Source: Litorilituus lipolyticus (GTDB taxonomy: Bacteria > Pseudomonadota > Gammaproteobacteria > Enterobacterales > Alteromonadaceae). Taken from it: 64,000 nt of DNA. The stretch spans positions 163,457 through 227,456 of the forward strand of contig NZ_SAWY01000009.1 of NCBI RefSeq assembly GCF_006439335.1, given 5' to 3'. Under the pieces are notes generated by a model that did no database searches, was not told the DNA's origin, and saw only the letters and a program-made list of their open reading frames with translations. Both the position numbers and the translations under genes were made by a program. Of the stretch, positions 57,161 through 64,000 are shown piece after piece (within the stretch, counting starts at the first letter, position 1; each line of letters starts with the position of its first letter).

Positions 57161-58606
57161 TTAACTATGCTGCTTAGATACACCTTCGTGTGTTGCAGTT
57201 ACTTCTAATTCTTCTTCTAATTTTTCTTCTATGTTATCAGTGTGAGTACCTTCAGCGCCATGCATCCAGTCAACTAACTTGCCACTGATCATGTACATAA
57301 TGATACCTGAAACAATTGCAGTAATAGCAATGCCAGAGAATATAGCTAAAGCATTATTCGCAGCTTCATTACCTTCACCGATAAATGAACCAACAAAGGC
57401 TGCAACTTTGTTTGCAAGTGCAGTAAAGAAGAACCAAATACCCATTAACAATGATGCAAGGCGAAGAGGAGCAAGCTTAGTTACCATTGATAGACCAATA
57501 GGAGATAAACATAATTCACCTAAGGTATGGAATAAGTAAGCTAAGATTAACCAAATCATAGAGGTTTTTACGCTAACATCACCACCTTGTTGTAATGTAG
57601 CACCAATCATAAAGAAGAAACCAACAGCTAATAAAATTAGAGCTAAGGCAAACTTAACTGGGGAAGTGGGTTCATTATCGCCCATTTTTACCCATACGGA
57701 TGCAATGATAGGAGCAAAGATAACGATAAAGATAGCATTAACAGATTGGAACCAACTCGCTGGTACTTCAAAAGCACCAATCATTCTATCGGTATATTCG
57801 TTTGCAAATAAGTTCATTAGACCGCCGGCTTGTTCGAAACCAGCCCAGAAGATGATAGTAAATACACCCATGATAAAGATAACCTTTATACGGTCTCTTT
57901 CTTCAGCTGTTAATGGTTCTTTCTTATCAGATGTACTGTTTTTAAGCGCTAATTTGGCTGCGGGCTCAACACCGATATCACCCAAATATTTTTTACCAAA
58001 TGTAAGTTGCATAATGACACTGATAACCATACCAACACCAGCTGCAACGAAGCCATATTGCCACTCGCCTTTTTCAGCGATAGTACCAACAATTAATGGT
58101 GCAATTGCAGCACCTAAGTTAATACCCATATAGAAAATTGTAAAAGCACCATCACGACGATGATCACCTTCATTATATAAGTCACCTACCATGGTAGAGA
58201 TATTTGGCTTAAATAAACCATTACCACAAACAAGTAATGCTAAGCCTAAATAGAACATTTCAAGTTCCATGCCTTGAACATATGCGTGTGGTGTACCTAA
58301 AGCAAATTGCCCAAGCGCCATTAAGACACCACCGATAATGATAGAACGTCTTTGTCCTAATATGTTATCAGCTAACCAACCACCAATGAGCGGTGTTAAG
58401 TATACAAGCATGGTAAATGTACCATACAAGCTTAAAGCGTCACCACGAGTGAAGCCTAAACCACCACGCTCGACTAAATCTACTAGATAAAGTACTAAAA
58501 TTGCGCGCATACCATAGTAACTAAAGCGTTCCCACATCTCTGTACCAAATAAAAGGAATAATCCTTTCGGGTGGCCTAGAAATGTTCCAACATTAGGTTT
58601 GTTCAT
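57161..58606 (-). CDS. Proton-dependent oligopeptide transporter (POT family)
   Basis: A 481-residue MFS-type di/tripeptide importer with about fourteen membrane helices. It carries the POT signature E-x-x-E-R in EMWERFSYYGMRAILVLYL, GGWLADNILGQRRSIIIGG, and FSIFYMGINLGA-like block (here FTIFYMGINLGAAIAPLIVG). GELCLSPIGLSMVTKLAP is also typical. The C-terminal tail is acidic and cytoplasmic. It has its own candidate promoter and terminator, so it is a single-gene unit. Confidence 0.93.
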   Translation of the reverse strand: MNKPNVGTFLGHPKGLFLLFGTEMWERFSYYGMRAILVLYLVDLVERGGLGFTRGDALSLYGTFTMLVYLTPLIGGWLADNILGQRRSIIIGGVLMALGQFALGTPHAYVQGMELEMFYLGLALLVCGNGLFKPNISTMVGDLYNEGDHRRDGAFTIFYMGINLGAAIAPLIVGTIAEKGEWQYGFVAAGVGMVISVIMQLTFGKKYLGDIGVEPAAKLALKNSTSDKKEPLTAEERDRIKVIFIMGVFTIIFWAGFEQAGGLMNLFANEYTDRMIGAFEVPASWFQSVNAIFIVIFAPIIASVWVKMGDNEPTSPVKFALALILLAVGFFFMIGATLQQGGDVSVKTSMIWLILAYLFHTLGELCLSPIGLSMVTKLAPLRLASLLMGIWFFFTALANKVAAFVGSFIGEGNEAANNALAIFSGIAITAIVSGIIMYMISGKLVDWMHGAEGTHTDNIEEKLEEELEVTATHEGVSKQHS

Positions 58607-58989
58607 ATAATTATCCTAAATTTTATAATTCTTGCGTAATCTGCATTGACAAAATGCATTAATTCAATCGAAAAAATGAATCTAGTGAGCTGTTATACCT
58701 GTGTGAGTAGGTAAAGGCAAGTCTGACTTCTAATCAATAGCTTAAAAGTATAAAACATTGTAGAGAAATCTTTCCTATAGAATCTAGAAATATAATCGCC
58801 ATGATTTTATGTCATTTATATGTCGCTAATATGAAAAGGTAAACCAATGAATATTTTGAGAGCCTTTGTTGTTCAGTTGTAAATATGCTGATAAACTTCG
58901 TGGCTGCTTTTATCGTATTGGTTTGATTATTTTTTAATAAGACTTATTGATGCGATCAGTTTCATGTATTACAGGAAGACTTTGAGTTG
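58607..58989. other. Divergent intergenic region POT - export protein
   Basis: 383 bases between two divergent genes. It holds a candidate promoter for the transporter (58692-58720). An 11-codon frame with AAAAGG upstream (58847-58882) has no other support. No ops/JUMPstart element was recognised in front of the polysaccharide gene. Confidence 0.5.
58692..58720 (-). promoter_or_regulatory. Candidate promoter of the POT gene
   Basis: On the minus strand TTGCCT (58720-58715) and TATAAC (58697-58692) are 17 bases apart, 86 bases before the ATG. Confidence 0.35.
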
Positions 58990-61755
58990 ATGCTTAAACT
59001 TTTACTAAGAAGAAAAAATCATTTAATCGATAACTTTTCGTTGAGTTTCGTGTTCATTTTGTTAATAAGTTTTTCTATGATTTTACCTGCAGATGCAATG
59101 CAAGTAAGTCAGCAGCAAATAGAACAATTCAAAAAACTCCCTGCGGCACAACAAGAAGCGCTTGCAAAAAGTATGGGGGTTGATATCAACACTATACGCA
59201 AGCAACTTTCTCAAAGCGATTCAAGTTCATCTGCAATTGAACCAACAGGATCTTACCCCAGAGGGACTAAGTTTGATGCGCAAGGAAATCCTATGTTTCC
59301 TGAGCAAGATGAAGCTGAAGAAGATGAATTAATTAAAGAGTTAAAGCCATTTGGCTATGAGGTTTTTGCAAATGCGCCACAGACATTTGCACCGACAATG
59401 GATATTGCTATACCCGCTGATTATATTGTTGGGCCAGGTGACCGTATATCTGTCCAAGTTTTCGGTAAAGAAAATAGAGAAGCTGAGCTTGAAGTGACTC
59501 GAGAAGGTACTATTATTTTTCCGAGCTATGGGCCTTTTAACGTAGCAGGTCTAACATATGCAGATATGACTCGCTTACTAAAAGCTAAAATTAAAGAAAA
59601 AGTTATTGGTGTTGAAGTAATTATTGGTATGGCAGAATTGCGTTCAATGCGTGTTTTTGTTTTAGGTGAAGCGCATAAGCCAGGCCCCTATACCTTGAGT
59701 TCGTTATCTAGTATCACACATGCTATTTTCGCTGCCGGTGGTATCAGTGAGATCGGTTCGTTAAGAAATATACAACTTAAACGGGCAGGAAAGCTTATAA
59801 AGACCCTTGATTTGTATGACTTGCTGATAAAAGGGGATTCAAGTGATGATATGTTACTTCAATCAGGCGATGTTGTTTTTGTTTCACCTGTAGGGAGTCG
59901 TGTAAGCATTGAAGGTGAGGTTAGACGTCCAGCAATATATGAACTTGTTGATAGTGATGATTTTCAAAATGTCGTCTCTATGGCTGGTGGTTTACTGCCT
60001 TCAGCATTCGCCAAATCAACGATTGTCGAGCGATTTAGTCAGCAATCTTTAAGAAGTGTTATTAATGTTGATTTATCTCAACCAGCTGATTTAGCTAAAT
60101 TAGTGCAAGCTGGTGATGAGATTAGGGTATTAAAGTCATCAAGTATGTTTGATAAATCGATTACTTTACTGGGTGCAGTCAGTCGACCAGGAAAATACCA
60201 ATGGCATCAAGGTATTAAAGTGACCGATATCCTTAAAGGTATTGATTCACATTTTCTTGCAGATGCAGATTTAAACTATTGCTTAGTTATTCGCGAAATT
60301 GATTTAGCTAAAAATATTGAAGTATTGCAATTTGATATAGTTAAGGCGTTATCAAGCTCAGCTTCCCAAGATAATATTGAGTTAAACTCAAATGATAAAA
60401 TTGTGATATTTTCACGACTTTCCAAAATGACAACCTCAAATATAGAGCTAGATAATTTAGCTTACACTCAAGATGAGTTAACAAGAAAAGAGCAACAATT
60501 AGCTAAAGATTCCTATAAAACCAAACAGTTTTGGGAAAAGTATGGTGATGAAGAAAGTATTGAAGCATTTACTTTAGAGCAACAAGCGGCAGCAGAAACT
60601 GAAAAATTATTAAAGCAATCTATTGAACAAATGACTGGTGGTGAGCTTGAAGAAGAAGTAGATATTCAGCAGCTAGCACTATTTTCTAGACAACGTTTAT
60701 TAATTCCTATTATTGAAAAGCTTAAGCAGCAAGGTAGAGCTGGGGCGCCGATTCAATTAGTTGAAATTGATGGTGCAGTAAAATTTCCAGGAATATACCC
60801 GTTAACTATCAATGCTAAAGTTGATGATCTAGTTGTAGCTGCTGGAGGTTTGACCGAATCAGCTTATTTAGCAAAAGCCGATATTACACGAAATAAACTA
60901 CAAAATAAGAGTGTTGTAAAAGAGTCGCTTGGAATTGATTTAGGGAAGGCATTACAAGAAGATGGTACAGAGAACATAAAACTTATTTCAAAAGATCGAT
61001 TGAATATACATCAAATTCCTGCATGGAGTGAAAACCACGTGGTCGAGCTTCGTGGAGAGTTTGTCTTCCCAGGAAAATACACCATCCGTCGTGGTGAACG
61101 CTTATCTGATTTGATTGAGAAAGCAGGTGGCTTTACTTCTTTTGCTCATCAAGAAGGCTCTGTTTTTACGCGTGTGCAACTTAGAGAGTTAGAACAGCAA
61201 AACTTATTAAAGTTGACTGCTGACTTGCGTATTGAAATGGCATCAAAGTCATTGTCTGATACCGATTATTCCCAATCTTATGCAGAAGTACAGAAGATGT
61301 TAGCAGATATGGCTAAAGTCCAGCCAGTTGGTCGTTTAGTTGTAAATTTACCTAATGTCATAGAAGAAAATAATTATGATATTTTATTAGAAGATGGTGA
61401 TGTGCTCTATGTACCCACTAAGAAAAATTCAATCAATGTTATTGGTCAAGTACAAGTGACATCATCACATATTTATGATGAAAACTTATCTGCAGAAGAT
61501 TATCTGGCTAAAAGTGGTGGCACCAAGAAACGAGCAGATAATGATAGGATATATATCATTTCAGCAAATGGCAGTATTAAAATGATGGAAAGTGCCAACT
61601 GGTTTGCAAGTGATGCTAGTAGTAATATGAAGCCCGGCGATACTGTAGTTGTACCATTAGATGCGGAATATATGAACAATTTGTCACTATGGACCAGTGC
61701 AACGACAATCATGTATAACACTGCCGTTGCTATCGCAGCTATAAGTGGAATATAG
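58990..61755 (+). CDS. Large SLBB-domain polysaccharide export protein
   Basis: A 921-residue Wza-type outer-membrane export protein. A signal-like helix (about 18-34) ends at ADAMQ. The Poly_export domain is at about 140-215 (YIVGPGDRISVQVFGKENRE). Six SLBB-like repeats follow, each with a G-(E/A)-x-x-x-P-G-x-Y pattern, for example VLGEAHKPGPYTL, IDGAVKFPGIYPL and LRGEFVFPGKYTI. It ends in a hydrophobic segment. E. coli Wza is about 380 residues, so this is the long multi-SLBB type of marine bacteria. A TTG one codon upstream is discarded. Confidence 0.9.
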   Translation: MLKLLLRRKNHLIDNFSLSFVFILLISFSMILPADAMQVSQQQIEQFKKLPAAQQEALAKSMGVDINTIRKQLSQSDSSSSAIEPTGSYPRGTKFDAQGNPMFPEQDEAEEDELIKELKPFGYEVFANAPQTFAPTMDIAIPADYIVGPGDRISVQVFGKENREAELEVTREGTIIFPSYGPFNVAGLTYADMTRLLKAKIKEKVIGVEVIIGMAELRSMRVFVLGEAHKPGPYTLSSLSSITHAIFAAGGISEIGSLRNIQLKRAGKLIKTLDLYDLLIKGDSSDDMLLQSGDVVFVSPVGSRVSIEGEVRRPAIYELVDSDDFQNVVSMAGGLLPSAFAKSTIVERFSQQSLRSVINVDLSQPADLAKLVQAGDEIRVLKSSSMFDKSITLLGAVSRPGKYQWHQGIKVTDILKGIDSHFLADADLNYCLVIREIDLAKNIEVLQFDIVKALSSSASQDNIELNSNDKIVIFSRLSKMTTSNIELDNLAYTQDELTRKEQQLAKDSYKTKQFWEKYGDEESIEAFTLEQQAAAETEKLLKQSIEQMTGGELEEEVDIQQLALFSRQRLLIPIIEKLKQQGRAGAPIQLVEIDGAVKFPGIYPLTINAKVDDLVVAAGGLTESAYLAKADITRNKLQNKSVVKESLGIDLGKALQEDGTENIKLISKDRLNIHQIPAWSENHVVELRGEFVFPGKYTIRRGERLSDLIEKAGGFTSFAHQEGSVFTRVQLRELEQQNLLKLTADLRIEMASKSLSDTDYSQSYAEVQKMLADMAKVQPVGRLVVNLPNVIEENNYDILLEDGDVLYVPTKKNSINVIGQVQVTSSHIYDENLSAEDYLAKSGGTKKRADNDRIYIISANGSIKMMESANWFASDASSNMKPGDTVVVPLDAEYMNNLSLWTSATTIMYNTAVAIAAISGI

Positions 61756-61924
61756 ACGTTATCAAGCAGATAAATAAAATAGCTAAAGAAATCGATAAGG
61801 CAATGCTATTGATTATATGCAATACTCGTCTAGAGTTAAGTGATTATTAATTAGGTATCTTATTTAAAAACTGTTTAAATTGTATTAAAAGTGTTTGTTT
61901 TTGGTAGTGATTTAGAGTTATACA

Positions 61925-61952
61925 TTTACTTTTACCTTGTTTAGCTTATAAT
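61925..61952 (+). promoter_or_regulatory. Candidate promoter of wecA
   Basis: TTTACT (61925-61930) and a consensus TATAAT (61947-61952) are 16 bases apart, 76 bases before the wecA ATG. Confidence 0.5.
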
Positions 61953-62028
61953 ACGGAAAAATTTGCTTTATTTAGAGCAGATACTCCATTGATGTTGGAT
62001 AACATAACTAAAACTGCTTGGATGATGA

Positions 62029-63060
62029 ATGTATATTCTTGCGACAATCATAACTACTTTTTTCTTTGCTTTTTTTGCAATTAAGTTTTTTAAACCAGTA
62101 GCCATAGAAGTTGGTTTAGTTGATAAGCCAAGTGCCAGAAAGTTGCATGATGGCAACATTCCACTTATTGGCGGTATTTCTATTTTTCTCGCTGTTTTAG
62201 CTGCAAGTTTACTATGGTTACCAAACACTCTTGAATTACGCATGTATTTGATAGCATCTGCTATGATGGTATTTATAGGTGCGCTTGATGATAAGTTTGA
62301 TCTTCGAGTTAGAGTACGTATAGTCGGTCAAATAATTATCGCAAGCCTTATGATATATGGCGTTGGTGGCTATATTGAGAACTTAGGGAACTTGTTTCAA
62401 TTAGGTAATATCTCCCTCGGTCCCTTTGGTATTGTTTTCACTTATTTATCTATTATCGTGGTAATTAATGCTTACAATATGATTGATGGTATAGATGGAT
62501 TAATTGGTAGTTTAAGTATTAATACCTTTGTTTCTATTGCCATTTTATTCTTAATGAGTGGTCAAACTGATTATTTAAGCTACCCCTTGATACTTGCGAC
62601 AGCCACATTACCTTATTTAATGTTCAACTTAGGAATATTTAAGCAAGAAACTAAAAAGATATTTATGGGCGATGCTGGTAGTATGTTTGTTGGTTTGAGT
62701 GTTATATGGTTATTGACAATGGGAACTCAGGGAGAGCAAGCTTCTTTTAGGCCTGTAACAGCATTGTGGATATGTGCTATACCGCTAATGGATATGCTAG
62801 CTATCGTAGTACGCCGATATAAAAATGGCAAGTCTCCGTTTAAACCTGACAGAGATCATTTACACCACTTACTACAAAGAGCAGGGTTGAGTGCAAAACA
62901 AACATTGGTAGTTATTTCTTTAGCTGCAACTTTTATGTCGTCAATTGGTTTAGCGGGCGAGCACTTCATGGTTAATGAAACTTTACTTCTCATGGGCTTT
63001 TTATTGATGTTTGTTTGCTATGTTTCTGCTATCAGAGTAATTTCTAGAGTAGGTAAATAA
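62029..63060 (+). CDS. wecA: UDP-GlcNAc:undecaprenyl-P GlcNAc-1-P transferase
   Basis: A 343-residue polytopic membrane enzyme that loads the first sugar on the lipid carrier for O-antigen or related glycans. Seen: GLVDKPSARKLHDG, the Asp-rich ALDDKFDLR, NAYNMIDGIDGL, FMGDAGSMFVG and the His motif DHLHHLL. About ten membrane helices. It follows the export protein by 273 bases with its own promoter, and a terminator follows. Confidence 0.93.
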   Translation: MYILATIITTFFFAFFAIKFFKPVAIEVGLVDKPSARKLHDGNIPLIGGISIFLAVLAASLLWLPNTLELRMYLIASAMMVFIGALDDKFDLRVRVRIVGQIIIASLMIYGVGGYIENLGNLFQLGNISLGPFGIVFTYLSIIVVINAYNMIDGIDGLIGSLSINTFVSIAILFLMSGQTDYLSYPLILATATLPYLMFNLGIFKQETKKIFMGDAGSMFVGLSVIWLLTMGTQGEQASFRPVTALWICAIPLMDMLAIVVRRYKNGKSPFKPDRDHLHHLLQRAGLSAKQTLVVISLAATFMSSIGLAGEHFMVNETLLLMGFLLMFVCYVSAIRVISRVGK

Positions 63061-63106
63061 ATTATTCAGATTAAGATCTGAAAAACTAATCACTACAAAA
63101 ATATCG

Positions 63107-63137
63107 AGTCCGTAATGTCTTCATTATGGACTTTTTA
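63107..63137 (+). terminator. Rho-independent terminator after wecA
   Basis: AGTCCGTAATG and CATTATGGACT form an 11-bp stem (one G-T pair) with a short loop and five T. Confidence 0.75.
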
Positions 63138-63373
63138 TTTATATCTCTTGTATTCTTTACCACTTCATTTTATTTATTAATAAACATTAAACTATCCATA
63201 GAATACACTCATCTATGATACCGGTGACTAAAAGCTTTATTATTTAGTGAAATATAAGGAAACTGAAATGTTGACTCTCACACTTAGTAATGAAGTTCGC
63301 TAACTTATTTTCTATGAAGTTTTTTGAGCAGCTATCCATTAACCAGACTATTTATATGGGTATTGTTTCTGTG

Positions 63374-63414
63374 TTGATCTAAATCAAATCTTTTAACTAG
63401 CTCGTTGCTATACT
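63374..63414 (+). promoter_or_regulatory. FNR-dependent promoter of the DGC gene
   Basis: TTGATCTAAATCAA (63374-63387) matches the FNR consensus TTGAT-N4-ATCAA perfectly. A -10 element TATACT lies at 63409-63414. If transcription starts near 63421, the box is centred at about -41, the class II activation position. The gene start is 59 bases further on. Confidence 0.7.
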
Positions 63415-63479
63415 GCGAAAGGTAAAATATTCATAATAGTGTTTGCTAATAGCAGCACCTAGAAAGAGAGCAGTAATTT

Positions 63480-63896
63480 GTGGAAAATATCGTAAATATC
63501 AGAGATAAAATAAATAACGATAACAAAGAAAAACCAATTGTTTATTCATGTTCAGGTTGCTCTAACTTGGCACAAATGGCGCATAACATCTCTTTAAACC
63601 TCGATGGTGATGGTATCGCTGAAATGTCATGTATTTCAGGTGTGATCGGCAAAGTCCCACCCATTTTAGAGCTTGCTAAGTCAGGAAGAACTATCATTGC
63701 CATCGATGGTTGTGATTTAGGGTGTACAAAGTCATGCCTTGATGCAAGTGGTTTAAATACGGATCATTATTTTAAAATCAGTGAGCTAGGTTTTGATAAA
63801 AGAAGTAAATGGAATGATTCTTTAACTGAAAACACTATTGCAATGAAGAGTATTTATGATGAGCTTTTTAAAGCGGGTATTACTTTTCCTAGATGA
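63480..63896 (+). CDS. DGC-domain putative zinc-binding protein
   Basis: A 138-residue protein of the DGC family, named for its Asp-Gly-Cys motif. Six Cys are visible: Cys24 and Cys27 in YSCSGCSN, Cys51, Cys78 in the DGC motif, then Cys82 and Cys86 in DGCDLGCTKSC. They could bind zinc or another metal cofactor. No signal peptide, so cytoplasmic. GTG start with GAGAG upstream. The FNR-type promoter suggests use when oxygen is low. The molecular function of the family is not known to me. An insertion sequence ends 20 bases after its stop. Confidence 0.8.
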   Translation: MENIVNIRDKINNDNKEKPIVYSCSGCSNLAQMAHNISLNLDGDGIAEMSCISGVIGKVPPILELAKSGRTIIAIDGCDLGCTKSCLDASGLNTDHYFKISELGFDKRSKWNDSLTENTIAMKSIYDELFKAGITFPR

Positions 63897-63916
63897 GATA
63901 TTCTAAAGACCTGTGT

Positions 63917-64000
63917 TGTCCTGATATAGGTTGACACTTTTTTCTAAAACGCCTGATGAATTTCATCAGGCGTTTTGTATTTTAAGGCCATATGAGGCCT
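63917..64000 (-). mobile_element. End of an IS3-family insertion sequence (partial)
   Basis: The right end of an IS runs past the window edge. The terminal repeat starts TGTCCTGATATAGGTTGACA at 63917, beginning with the TG typical of IS3 elements, and the transposase stop lies 27 bases inside it. The other end and the target duplication are outside the window. Confidence 0.75.
63944..64000 (-). CDS. IS3-family transposase OrfB, last 18 codons
   Basis: Only the C-terminus RPHMALKYKTPDEIHQAF plus TAG is in the window. This R-P-H-x-A-L-x-Y-K-T-P pattern is the usual end of IS3-family OrfB (DDE integrase) transposases. A 14-bp hairpin, AAAACGCCTGATGA/TCATCAGGCGTTTT (63946-63976), falls within these last codons and may also stop transcripts coming from the DGC gene. 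Confidence 0.78.
   Translation of the reverse strand, partial: RPHMALKYKTPDEIHQAF

Larger units (their letters stand above)
63061..63479. other. Intergenic region wecA - DGC gene
   Basis: 419 bases without a firmly supported gene. It has the wecA terminator (63107-63137) and the FNR-type promoter (63374-63414). An 11-codon frame at 63268-63303 has AAGGA upstream but no recognisable product; it may be the debris of a lost gene. Confidence 0.5.

Noticed and set aside
58847..58882. 11-codon frame upstream of the export gene
   Set aside because: Ribosome-site match is weak evidence and no regulatory structure follows, so a leader peptide is not supported.
63268..63303. 11-codon frame with AAGGA upstream
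   Set aside because: Too short and without recognisable product; mentioned only in the intergenic note.

Overview
The window looks like chromosome of a low-GC marine gammaproteobacterium of the Alteromonadales, most likely a Colwellia-type organism. That assignment is inference: it rests on AT-rich codon use, the polar-flagellum gene order (flrABC, fliE-J, fliK-flhB, flhAFG-fliA-che), the motC/motD/parC/parP cluster, and how the proteins compare with remembered families. No rRNA or tRNA gene and no CRISPR array was seen.

Layout. Bases 1-3697 (minus strand) hold the end of a sugar operon for flagellin or surface glycans: pseB, pseC, an aldo/keto reductase and a cut-off FkbM-type methyltransferase. 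A small FlgM-like gene (4026-4337, minus) lies beside the flagellar master regulator. Bases 4633-28969 are one long flagellar region: flrA, flrBC, fliEFGHIJ, fliKLMNOPQR-flhB, flhA-flhF-flhG-fliA. Four exact GG-N10-GC sigma-54 promoters precede flrB, fliE, fliK and flhA, which fits the FlrA/FlrC cascade of polar flagella. Bases 29027-38061 are the chemotaxis genes cheYZAB, the stator pair motC/motD, the polar-array genes parC/parP, cheW and a DUF2802 gene. CheA carries three copies of an acidic motif in its linker.

Bases 38187-42061 hold mlaA, the ribH-nusB-thiL-pgpA housekeeping group and the ribosome hibernation gene hpf, which is preceded by a possible Phe-rich leader peptide. Next come an RND efflux pair (42234-46555), a basic DUF2986 gene, dbpA, zapE, a DUF2884 (YggN-like) gene and a DTW-domain tRNA modification gene. 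A divergent LysR/mmsA pair follows.

Bases 54218-58606 are on the minus strand: serA, rpiA, fau and a POT peptide transporter. Bases 58990-63060 carry a large SLBB polysaccharide-export protein and wecA, probably the edge of an exopolysaccharide locus. The window ends with a DGC-domain cysteine protein behind a perfect FNR box and a matching -10 element, then the terminal end of an IS3-family insertion sequence (63917-64000).

Many start sites were moved from the longest reading frame by Shine-Dalgarno position, ATGA overlaps or family length. An unusual share of the flagellar/chemotaxis genes begin with GTG or TTG. Nothing here is clearly a new defence or biosynthetic system. The observations most worth a second look are the FNR-controlled DGC gene, the CheA linker repeats, the serA upstream repeats, the Phe-rich leader before hpf and the recent tandem duplication in fliK.
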